Of a stretch of DNA of 54,020 nt, positions 1 through 7,476 are shown piece by piece. The stretch lies in the IMG/VR virus record IMGVR_UViG_3300044691_000045, positions 1-54,020 of that record. One strand, 5' to 3'. Both the position numbers and the translations under genes were made by a program. Source of the DNA: a virus. The notes beneath the pieces were generated by a model, which did not search any database, had not been told where the DNA came from, and was given only the letters and a program-made list of their open reading frames with translations. Within the stretch, counting starts at the first letter, position 1, and the number at the start of each line of letters is the position of its first letter.

Positions 1-127
1 CATCCAGCGCTGTTTTGTAGTCCTTTTTCTGCTCCATCTCTTCTGCAAAGGTTAGTACAGACCGCGCGTGCTGTTCCTTTGTGGGCAGAAAGGTACGCTC
101 GCCCTCTGCGGCGCGTATCTCATCCAT
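1..127. repeat. 127-bp terminal direct repeat, left copy
   Basis: Bases 1-127 are identical to 53894-54020, read by direct comparison. A short exact overlap with no other signature is what a de Bruijn assembler leaves when it opens a circular or permuted genome, so the unique genome is about 53,893 bp. It lies inside the terminase small subunit gene, whose reading frame continues correctly across the join. A true 127-bp terminal redundancy of the virion DNA is possible but less likely. Confidence 0.95.
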
Positions 128-295
128 TACTTGAATCACAAATGGATCAAAATGCCAGCTAACACCGGCATCCATTTTCTTCTGTACGTCTTTTGGATCG
201 GAGTATACGACGGATGCCGCTTTCATTGTGTCGCGCGGATTCGCCAGCAATGCGCGTGCAAATATGCGTTTTTTCTCCTCTTCTGCGGCATCCAT
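1..295 (-). CDS. Terminase small subunit, N-terminal part (gene crosses the genome join)
   Basis: Translation from the ATG at 295 gives MDAAEEEKKRIFARALLANP and runs off the left edge. Joined to the right end of the window it makes a 155-aa protein (56 residues upstream of position 127, then the 99 residues encoded from 54020 to 53721). A GAGG ribosome-binding site sits 7 bases before the ATG. Position directly upstream of the large terminase, with a 17-bp overlap, and the length are typical of small terminase subunits, which recognise packaging DNA and load the large subunit. The N-terminus is charged and helical, and I cannot name the family. The assignment is mostly by position. Confidence 0.7.
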   Translation of the reverse strand, partial: MDAAEEEKKRIFARALLANPRDTMKAASVVYSDPKDVQKKMDAGVSWHFDPFVIQVMDEIRAAEGERTFLPTKEQHARSVLTFAEEMEQKKDYKTALD

Positions 296-312
296 AGTAG
301 AACCTCAAAAAT

Positions 313-355
313 AAGACCGCATAGACAATGTTTCACCACTCTGCTATGCGGTCTT
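313..355 (-). terminator. Rho-independent terminator at the end of the fibre/lysis operon
   Basis: A perfect 12-bp stem (AAGACCGCATAG at 313-324 with CTATGCGGTCTT at 344-355) encloses a 19-base loop. Read on the minus strand it is followed by TATTTTTG. It lies just after the stop of the gene at 365-799 and only 18 bases before the start codon of the small terminase gene. Confidence 0.8.
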
Positions 356-364
356 TTGGCAAAC

Positions 365-799
365 CTATCTGTTTACAATTCCCGGCGTAGGCGCGAAGTT
401 CACAGTTTGCTTTACTTGCGCTGCTGGTGCAGACACCTGTGCAACAGTAGTGCTGCTGCTCGCAATCTGTTTCGCCTGCATAATTACTTGCGGGAATGCT
501 GCGATGAATGCCTCAAATTCCTGTAGTGCTGACTGATCGGCACCGGCATTCAACAAACCTTGCTTGGCTGCCTCACCGCCGAGATGCAGCGCCGATGCCA
601 GTATGCCAAGCGCGGCATAGCTTACGCGCTCGATACCCACGATAGCGGGGCCGTAACCGGGCACCAGCGTTGACAGAGCCTCTACGGTAGGCTCAGTGCC
701 ATTGATCTTGAGCAACACGCCTGCAACCAACTCTGCGTCATGGGCGAGGGTTTGAAAGCCGCTAGCAATTGCGTGGTCAAAAGACGTAAAAATGCTCAT
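365..799 (-). CDS. Hypothetical protein, last gene of the putative lysis block (144 aa)
   Basis: I chose the ATG at 799 because AAGGAG stands 8 bases upstream. The frame is open further upstream but overlaps the neighbouring gene. The protein begins MSIFTSFDHAIASGF and has a moderately hydrophobic stretch around VPGYGPAIVGIERVSYAALG, then an alanine-rich helical region and a low-complexity end (STTVAQVSAPAAQVKQ). I recognise no family. It is last in the operon, directly before a strong terminator. It could be a small membrane-associated lysis factor or a virion protein, and the sequence does not decide. Confidence 0.55.
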   Translation of the reverse strand: MSIFTSFDHAIASGFQTLAHDAELVAGVLLKINGTEPTVEALSTLVPGYGPAIVGIERVSYAALGILASALHLGGEAAKQGLLNAGADQSALQEFEAFIAAFPQVIMQAKQIASSSTTVAQVSAPAAQVKQTVNFAPTPGIVNR

Positions 800-848
800 G
801 GGTAACGCTCCTTGTGCCAAAGGTACAGCAGGTTGTACAGCAGTTGGA

Positions 849-1154
849 CTACTTGATGTCTGCGACAGTTGCGGAGACAACAGCCTGTTTGGAGCTAGGG
901 GCCACTTCTGCGGTAGTAATCTTCTGTCCGTTGCGGTAGTTGAGATAGACGGCAACGGCAATGGGGAAACCTGCTTTGACCCAACCGGGAGCACCGGCGA
1001 TTGCGTGGTTAACGTTTGCCGCAATGCTGGCATCGGTGACATATAGCGCATACCCGCTTGCAAGCGCAACCGTAATGCCGTGAGTGAATCCGTTGTAGAC
1101 TTCCCAGAAGGTTTTTGGTTCATTTGATTTTACCGCCGCTACTGACGTTTCCAT
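849..1154 (-). CDS. Small membrane protein, holin candidate (101 aa)
   Basis: A strong GAGGAG ribosome-binding site lies 6 bases before the ATG at 1154. Two hydrophobic stretches can be seen, roughly residues 24-48 (around HGITVALASGYALYV) and 53-72 (around GWVKAGFPIAVAVYL), followed by a polar tail. The size and two-segment topology fit class II holins, which open the inner membrane at the end of infection. It sits in a run of small membrane proteins at the end of the late operon, the usual place for lysis genes, but no endolysin is recognisable next to it. The holin role is an inference from topology and position. Confidence 0.5.
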   Translation of the reverse strand: METSVAAVKSNEPKTFWEVYNGFTHGITVALASGYALYVTDASIAANVNHAIAGAPGWVKAGFPIAVAVYLNYRNGQKITTAEVAPSSKQAVVSATVADIK

Positions 1155-1166
1155 TTGCGCTCCTCA

Positions 1167-1487
1167 TTAGGCCATATCCAGCTTTCCCTGTATTCGCGCT
1201 ACGTTACGCAAGTTATCGCGCATATCCGTATACTGCTGATCCTGCGTTTTCTGTAACTGCGAAATTTGTTCACGCATAGTTGTCATTTGCGTTTGCTGTG
1301 TTCTAACCGTTTTCTCTAGTGTTTCGTAACTCACAATTAAAGTTTTCAGTTTCGCGTTGTCTACAGCGTTGCGCAGGAAAAAACCCATGCCCAACCCTAT
1401 AACTGTTCCCACCGGGGTAAGCAGTTCTATAACACTTCTCAACCAATCTGGTAGCATGGTTGCAACTGCATAGCCCGCTTCACGCAT
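1167..1487 (-). CDS. Membrane-anchored coiled-coil protein, inner-spanin-like candidate (106 aa)
   Basis: Residues about 12-40 form one membrane segment (SVIELLTPVGTVIGLGMGFF). The rest is a glutamine-rich coiled coil (LEKTVRTQQTQMTTMREQIS) with regular heptad spacing. An N-terminal membrane anchor with a coiled-coil body is the architecture of Rz-type inner spanins, which bridge to the outer membrane during lysis of Gram-negative hosts. I see no partner outer-membrane lipoprotein with a lipobox. The start lies 3 bases after the stop of the upstream gene. Alternatives are a holin-associated or superinfection protein. Confidence 0.5.
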   Translation of the reverse strand: MREAGYAVATMLPDWLRSVIELLTPVGTVIGLGMGFFLRNAVDNAKLKTLIVSYETLEKTVRTQQTQMTTMREQISQLQKTQDQQYTDMRDNLRNVARIQGKLDMA

Positions 1488-1489
1488 TC

Positions 1490-1951
1490 TTACGCTGCCC
1501 CAAACGTTTTCTTAGTTATGGCTAACTCATGGTTAGCTATCCAGTGCAAATTCATTGCACGTTGGTGTATGTCTTTTATCTTGTGCCATTCCAGTACATC
1601 GGCTTCCTCTGTTCTACGCAGAGTTAAGCGCAGATTAGCAAGCTGTCCGCCGAGATAGGCAAAGGTGAAGAATGACACCATAGAGTGTATTGTCCACCAC
1701 ACTATAGCAATAGCAAACGTGTTATGAGCAATGCTGAAACACGTTATGAATTGCGATATAGAGCAAGAGTAGAAAAACACAGATAGAACAACATTCAAAG
1801 AATGATGCCCGGATTTGCGGTCATGGGTAAGAATGTGGAAGAGTACAGCAATGCCCAGAACAAAGACACCTGTTGCTGCTGAGTCAACCAAACGTATGTC
1901 AGCAGCGTACATATTAAAGCGTGTCGTCATTAGCCAGTGCTCTAAATACAT
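1490..1951 (-). CDS. Multi-pass membrane protein, possible holin (153 aa)
   Basis: The ATG at 1951 has GGAG 5 bases upstream and starts 12 bases after the preceding stop. An alternative GTG at 1996 would overlap that gene and has no ribosome-binding site. Three membrane segments are visible at about residues 22-41, 50-72 and 76-103, followed by a charged cytoplasmic tail (RLTLRRTEEADVLEWHKIKD). It is the first of four small genes after the spike gene. A three-segment holin or anti-holin is plausible from position and topology, but the sequence matches no family I can name. Confidence 0.5.
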   Translation of the reverse strand: MYLEHWLMTTRFNMYAADIRLVDSAATGVFVLGIAVLFHILTHDRKSGHHSLNVVLSVFFYSCSISQFITCFSIAHNTFAIAIVWWTIHSMVSFFTFAYLGGQLANLRLTLRRTEEADVLEWHKIKDIHQRAMNLHWIANHELAITKKTFGAA

Positions 1952-1962
1952 ATAGTCTCCAG

Positions 1963-3807
1963 TTACAGCGTTGACGCTATTTGCATTTTGACCCACGTGC
2001 CAAACCCGTCAGCAGCATTGCTTTGCCAGCCGCCGCCGGGTGCTTCTGAGTCTATCGTGCATTTCCACCAAGCACCGTTATCTGTCTCTACCCACACTGT
2101 ACCGAAGGCCCATGCTGGCGTGCATGCTCCGCGTCCAGCACCGGAACCTTGCGGCGGTCCTGTGGTAGTCATGGTAAGAAAAGAACTCTGCGAAGCTGTG
2201 AAAGGACCGTCACCGTTGAAAAATAGTTTATCGCCAATGGCTAGCTCATTGAACACTAACCCTTGCGCAGCGGTAACATGCATTTCAACTAGCGCGGCAT
2301 TAGACATCTGCGGCGTGCCTGCTGTGCAGTAATTGTTAGTCGCTGTTGGCTCTGTAGTCTGCGTAAAACCCGGACCCCATGACCCCGATGTAACATTGAT
2401 AAAGCACGTAGCAAACGTGTTATCTGCTGCGTTGTCATGGATGCTGTAGTTATTTACAGCGTCTAGCTGTATCTGATCGTGATTGGTAGTATTGAAAAAG
2501 TTATCATGTATAGCGGTACCACCGGATTGACCGCCGTTTGTGCCCGGTACACCGTACAACGCTTGATTCGCAGTTACAGTTGTGGGCGAAGATTGGCCTA
2601 TCTTCATTGGCAGTTCTGCGCCCTCAAAGTATGCAAACTCTACTGAATCAGCGCGCGTCAAACCAAATGCTATCCCGCCTATACCATTTGATTCTACGTT
2701 TACGCCGATAAAATGGTTGTTGTAGTTTGGTGATTGCGTACCGGCTGCACCGTAGTTAAGACCGCCACCGCCATATGTTGCGCTTGTGGGGTAGATGTTA
2801 GAAAGACCATCTATAATACCCCAGCCACTATTATTGTTGTAGTTGCCGCCAATTACGGTAAATGCATTGCTGGCAAAAGCGGGACGCCCTTCCAAGTTCA
2901 ATCCATTCATGTTTGACTGTGCGGTATCATTGAATATGGTTACCACGTTAGCACCGCGGCTAATCATTCCATCCCCGGCTGTAAAACCAGTGATATTCAT
3001 ATTTTCGATAAGACCGCCCTGCTCTGCGCCGTCCATGCGTATTCCACTACGCGCGGAGGCTGTGCCTGTGAGTTTACCGCCGCTAATGTGAAAGTGATCC
3101 GCGCCAGTAAGTACCTCGATGCCTGTATCACTGCCTGTGTAATGCAACGTTACCTGTGGATCGATTTGCAGATAGTCATTCGCGGAAACAGGCAACTGCA
3201 TTGTTACGCTGTAGTTGTACGTAACACCCGGTACATACGGAACAAACACGTGAGTATGCGTAGCAAATGCTGTGTTAACCAGCGTTCCTACGTCTGTGCC
3301 ATTGGACGGCGCTACTGTACCCACACCGCTATCAGGATTTGAGTTGCCGGGAGGACCGACGGGACCGGCTATTGGAATAAAGGACGGCAATGGTACTGCA
3401 AACATACCTAGATTTTGCGTACACAGGTTAAACGGCGCAGAGCCTTCGATGTCTACGTTGTTGTAGATCGTAAACTTCTGCGTACTGGTATTTTGTATTG
3501 TAATGCGATAACGTATGTTAGTTGGCGATGTTCCGCTCGCATCCGCAACAGATAACGGTGTAACTAATTGCCCGTTGGATATGCTTCTAGTAACTACGTC
3601 TGTTGTTGCAATACCACCGCTGGCAAAAGTGAATGGCTGCGGCTTATTCGTCTGCGGATTGAACGCTTGAATATAGAACATGCCCGTAAGCATAGGTACG
3701 TTCGATGCGTCCATAATGCATGGCGAAGGCGTTGTAACCGGCGTTAGCGTCTGTGCTCCGGCAAAGGTTGCGAGCAAGAAAATAGTAGTTACAAGCCATG
3801 TACGCAT
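1963..3807 (-). CDS. Tail-spike-like protein with right-handed beta-helix and Sec signal peptide (614 aa)
   Basis: From the ATG at 3807 the protein starts with an 18-residue Sec signal peptide (MRTWLVTTIFLLATFAGA, then Q). A TTG at 3831 would add eight residues, and neither start has a strong ribosome-binding site. After a beta-rich head and a short collagen-like GPVGPPG segment comes a long region of short repeated strands (NITGFTAGDGM, NAFTVIGGNYNNNSG, DNFFNTTNHDQIQL) typical of pectate-lyase-like parallel beta-helices. Such folds in phages are tail spikes that bind or cut surface polysaccharide. It is the last structural gene before the lysis block. The fold is seen; enzymatic activity is unproven. 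A secretion signal is unexpected for a virion protein. Confidence 0.75.
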   Translation of the reverse strand: MRTWLVTTIFLLATFAGAQTLTPVTTPSPCIMDASNVPMLTGMFYIQAFNPQTNKPQPFTFASGGIATTDVVTRSISNGQLVTPLSVADASGTSPTNIRYRITIQNTSTQKFTIYNNVDIEGSAPFNLCTQNLGMFAVPLPSFIPIAGPVGPPGNSNPDSGVGTVAPSNGTDVGTLVNTAFATHTHVFVPYVPGVTYNYSVTMQLPVSANDYLQIDPQVTLHYTGSDTGIEVLTGADHFHISGGKLTGTASARSGIRMDGAEQGGLIENMNITGFTAGDGMISRGANVVTIFNDTAQSNMNGLNLEGRPAFASNAFTVIGGNYNNNSGWGIIDGLSNIYPTSATYGGGGLNYGAAGTQSPNYNNHFIGVNVESNGIGGIAFGLTRADSVEFAYFEGAELPMKIGQSSPTTVTANQALYGVPGTNGGQSGGTAIHDNFFNTTNHDQIQLDAVNNYSIHDNAADNTFATCFINVTSGSWGPGFTQTTEPTATNNYCTAGTPQMSNAALVEMHVTAAQGLVFNELAIGDKLFFNGDGPFTASQSSFLTMTTTGPPQGSGAGRGACTPAWAFGTVWVETDNGAWWKCTIDSEAPGGGWQSNAADGFGTWVKMQIASTL

Positions 3808-3840
3808 AGCGGAATAGTACCATCCTGTCAACGAATCTAT

Positions 3841-6800
3841 CTAACGTTTCTTTCTACCGTGCGCGGCATACGTAGTCTGCTGCGCAAGCGACGTACCGCC
3901 AACGGCGGTAACTGTCAAGGCTAGACTGTCGCTGTGTGTCAATGAGCCAGAAACCGCCGTCCACAGACCTACAGCCGATACGCTGCTGCCTTGCCCACTC
4001 ACCAGCACAGCACTATTCGCTGGCACGTACACACCCGCATGGCCGCTGGTGATCGTGGCTGTGTAAGGCGCACCGGGCACTGGAGGCGTATAGCTTAACG
4101 GTGATCCTTGCAACAGCACATTCGTGTTTACCTTGTCAGTTAATCCAGACGCATCCGACAGTGTGATTATATTCGCAGACGATATAGCTGCTGGGAATGT
4201 AACAGCCATATTCATATTAGTTGTGGATTCGTTTAGAATCACAACTGCCTGTGACCCGTCTTGGTGCTGCAAGCCGTACGCTTTTACGTTGTTACCGCTA
4301 GACGTTATAGACGTAGATAGCATGCTAGCTTGCTGGTTACCTTGCGTAGCAAGCGTGAACAACAGCAAGCCTGCGTACTTTGGCTGCTCTTGGTATGTGT
4401 ATCCGTCACTGTCCTGAATAACTGAGTACGGGTTTGATGGCGCAGTTCCCATACCGCCTGAAATCCAATTGAGCATAACAGCGCCAGATTTTGCTACAAC
4501 AAAGTTAAAATCTATAGCGTACAGCGCAGAACTAAACGTGTTGGATACGCCGTCTAATCCTCCACTGTAGATGTCGTTTGTTTCGTTTAAAACCCACGCA
4601 TCCGGATAAGTTGCTTGCGTGGTATGGATGCCGCTAACCATAGAGTTAAAAAAGCCGTCTGATGCTGTAAAACTAAGCATCTCTGCTATAGTTCCAGTAG
4701 TAGGCCCGTCATGGTAAAAGTGTGACGTATCCCATAGCAACAGATCGGCATTGGCTGCCTCCATTGCTGTTGAATAAGTGCCAGCGCTCGTTGCAACTCC
4801 TGTTGACGGTCCTACAAACTGAGCACTAGGTACAGCGGCTTGAATAGCCAGCGCATACGTACGCCATGCTGTTGCAAATGAGGATGCTGTATAACCAGCG
4901 CCGGTATAGCCTGTGCCGTCTGGTTCGTTGCCTATCTCAAATGCAACCAACGATGATCCTAGCTTTGATGCAACGTAGGTTGCCTCCGCTACTGCGACAG
5001 ATGTGGTATTGCCTAGAAAGCGCAGACCGTACGTGCATTTCCATCCGGTAGCTGTAAGAAACGCAGCTAGGTTGTCCACGTCAGACTGTGAAATTTGCCC
5101 GGTTGTTTGTCCTGCTCCTGCTGGTGTCCATACCTCGTTATCGCCAGTAACTAAGCGCAGTGTGCCATTGCCTAAGCCTTTGAAATCAGCAATACCGCGT
5201 GCGTTGTTAGAAGCAAAGAAACGTGTACCTGCCATCAGCTTTGACTTAGTGTAAGACAAGCCTTGAAAGCCAGCCGGTATGTTGCCCACAACTGCGGTTG
5301 TCATGGTGACAGTGCCGCTCGCGGGTGACGACGGTACAGGCTGTAGATTGGTTGCCGCTGCTGCCGAAGTTAGGACAACAGCTTGCGTACCGTTCGCTGC
5401 TAGCGTGAATGAGCTAGGCGCGGCTGTTACCCCTGTGGGCAAACCAGCAACCGTTACTGCTGCTGTAGCTGCGAACGTTCCTAGAGCCGTAGATACTACG
5501 TTTACTGTTGCCGTAGAACCTACAGTCATTGTTAGCGTATCTGGCGTGACCGCTATAGTAAAGTCAGACGGCGCACCCGCGCACGTGCCTGATAGCTTTA
5601 CCGGCTCTGTACCTAGTACGAAAGTACCGCCTGTAATCGTTGTGACATTTCCGCGCAAGTCTGTCTTTGTGGGGTAGCAGGTTGATACAGTTGTATGACG
5701 CTCATAACCTGTATCAAACATAAACTGTACTGTGCTGCCATCGTTGTTAAGTGCAGTTGCAGACCATACAGAATTGTATTTTGCATGTGCGCCTGTTACA
5801 TCGTCAAAATGCGTTGTGAATCGATTGATATTGTTGATCCAACCTAGCACAGTTGCATGCGCTTGCCCTGCTGGATGGATGCCGACAGCGTTTGTAAACT
5901 GATGGTTGCTGCGGTAGCAATCTGCTGCATTGGTATAGCTTGATCCGATGTACTCTATACCAAAACACGCAACAGAGTGTAGCTCGATAACGCTGCAATC
6001 GCCTGTTTTTAAGTAAGGAGAGCAATACGCATTCGTTGTCTTAGAACGATACAATGTTAGACCGCCGCTACCTGTGGAATCAAACTGATACCAATTGCTA
6101 CCGATAGGACCGCAGCCACGCGTGCCGCAACCTGTACCGTACAATGGATTTTGTGAGTCAGCAGTTATCAGCGCTAGTTGTCCCATATAACCGCGCTGAT
6201 TTGTTGCTGTGAATGTCGCACCTGTTAGTGAATCGGTACGCGTGTCGTCCTGCATCTGATCATCGAAGTAATAGCCGCCCTCTGTTTCGAGCATAGGCGC
6301 ATCAGGCAGCATCCATGTTTTGCTCTGAATAACTGAGCGCATACGCTGTCTAATCTCGATAATGGAATAGTTGCAATGTTTGTTTGTAGACGTGATGTTG
6401 GAAGGCGTACACATGGAACTACCGAAACCTGTGCGATGAATATATGATCCAGTAGTATCTGTGTTACTACCACTACCGTCACCAGATATAGCGTTAGTAG
6501 CTCCTACACCGGGGAATACAACCTCTTGGTCGCTGTAGTCATGATAACTAATGCCTATACGTGGATTATTAGCAAGATCAGGCGCAACAATGTGAAATTG
6601 ATCCAGCAGCGAGTTCATGTTCTGATCGCACAGACCATTCGTGCCGCCTATCGAGTATTGCTTACCACCGCACGCCATTGATCCGATGTAGTATGTGCAA
6701 TCACCGCAATAAGCAAACACGATACGCGCTTCGTCTGCTTCCTGTGCAGCTAACCGCGTCCATGTACCGCTCTGTTGGCCCCATTGCTGCCCAGTATCGC

Positions 6801-7476
6801 TCTCGTTCACGCCCTCGAAATCATGAATACGGCATATGCCTACTAGCGGCGTTGCTGGTCTACTCTTTACACCGCACACTTTCTGCATAACAGCAGTATA
6901 AAACTCCTGCTTAATGCAGTCACCTTTTGCACCGCTAGGCGTATCGCCGGGAGCACCATTGACAGCCACATTACCGCAACTAATGTTAGCCATCGCTGTC
7001 TGTACTACGCCAGTATCGCTGTAATAACTATCGTATGGGCGCAACGATGGGTTATCGCGTGTATCACTGCAACCTGTTAGACCAAACGCGGAAGTAGACG
7101 CTGCGCCTGCCCAGTGCGGAATTGCAGAATCAGAAAATACAGTACGCGCGCCTATAGCTTCATTAGCAGGTATCCACGACGTAAGCGGATTTGCCTGCCC
7201 AGTAGCGGCAAGTAGATTACCGCTACCAGTCATGTTATACACGCCACGGCACGTATGTATGTTGTACTCAGCTTCGCCAGCATTCGCGCGGGAAAAATTA
7301 GGCGGAGCTATACCAACCTTGTTTATTGCATCCTGCAAGTCCAGCGGATGCAATACGTATACATCAAGCGGAGTTACGTTAGGATTGGTGCGAGGATCAA
7401 TAGGCACAGCCTGAGAAAAAGCAGCTATGCTGCAAAACAGCAATAGACTAGAAGTTATAAACTGCCGCAATTGCAC
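3841..7476 (-). CDS. Secreted two-domain glycoside hydrolase, GH79-like C-terminal half (1211 aa)
   Basis: The GTG start at 7476 has GGAGG five bases upstream and overlaps the previous gene by 29 bp. A Sec signal peptide (FITSSLLLFCSIAAFSQ) opens the protein. Residues about 30-620 form a cysteine-rich domain with candidate clan GH-A glutamates E225 (in GVNES) and E397/E399 (in LETEG). An Ig-like linker spans about 636-725. Residues about 735-1190 resemble GH79 beta-glucuronidases: acid/base E851 in EIGNEPD and nucleophile E965 in VLNETN, 114 residues apart, the same spacing I recall for the Acidobacterium capsulatum enzyme (E173/E287). A beta-sandwich closes the protein. It probably degrades capsular or extracellular polysaccharide. 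The N-terminal enzyme assignment is inference. Confidence 0.75.
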   Translation of the reverse strand: MQLRQFITSSLLLFCSIAAFSQAVPIDPRTNPNVTPLDVYVLHPLDLQDAINKVGIAPPNFSRANAGEAEYNIHTCRGVYNMTGSGNLLAATGQANPLTSWIPANEAIGARTVFSDSAIPHWAGAASTSAFGLTGCSDTRDNPSLRPYDSYYSDTGVVQTAMANISCGNVAVNGAPGDTPSGAKGDCIKQEFYTAVMQKVCGVKSRPATPLVGICRIHDFEGVNESDTGQQWGQQSGTWTRLAAQEADEARIVFAYCGDCTYYIGSMACGGKQYSIGGTNGLCDQNMNSLLDQFHIVAPDLANNPRIGISYHDYSDQEVVFPGVGATNAISGDGSGSNTDTTGSYIHRTGFGSSMCTPSNITSTNKHCNYSIIEIRQRMRSVIQSKTWMLPDAPMLETEGGYYFDDQMQDDTRTDSLTGATFTATNQRGYMGQLALITADSQNPLYGTGCGTRGCGPIGSNWYQFDSTGSGGLTLYRSKTTNAYCSPYLKTGDCSVIELHSVACFGIEYIGSSYTNAADCYRSNHQFTNAVGIHPAGQAHATVLGWINNINRFTTHFDDVTGAHAKYNSVWSATALNNDGSTVQFMFDTGYERHTTVSTCYPTKTDLRGNVTTITGGTFVLGTEPVKLSGTCAGAPSDFTIAVTPDTLTMTVGSTATVNVVSTALGTFAATAAVTVAGLPTGVTAAPSSFTLAANGTQAVVLTSAAAATNLQPVPSSPASGTVTMTTAVVGNIPAGFQGLSYTKSKLMAGTRFFASNNARGIADFKGLGNGTLRLVTGDNEVWTPAGAGQTTGQISQSDVDNLAAFLTATGWKCTYGLRFLGNTTSVAVAEATYVASKLGSSLVAFEIGNEPDGTGYTGAGYTASSFATAWRTYALAIQAAVPSAQFVGPSTGVATSAGTYSTAMEAANADLLLWDTSHFYHDGPTTGTIAEMLSFTASDGFFNSMVSGIHTTQATYPDAWVLNETNDIYSGGLDGVSNTFSSALYAIDFNFVVAKSGAVMLNWISGGMGTAPSNPYSVIQDSDGYTYQEQPKYAGLLLFTLATQGNQQASMLSTSITSSGNNVKAYGLQHQDGSQAVVILNESTTNMNMAVTFPAAISSANIITLSDASGLTDKVNTNVLLQGSPLSYTPPVPGAPYTATITSGHAGVYVPANSAVLVSGQGSSVSAVGLWTAVSGSLTHSDSLALTVTAVGGTSLAQQTTYAAHGRKKR

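Noticed and set aside
849-1123. Long frame giving a 252-aa protein from 365 to 1123 on the minus strand
   Set aside because: Its first 108 codons overlap the better-supported 101-aa membrane gene in another frame, and the internal ATG at 799 has AAGGAG at ideal spacing.
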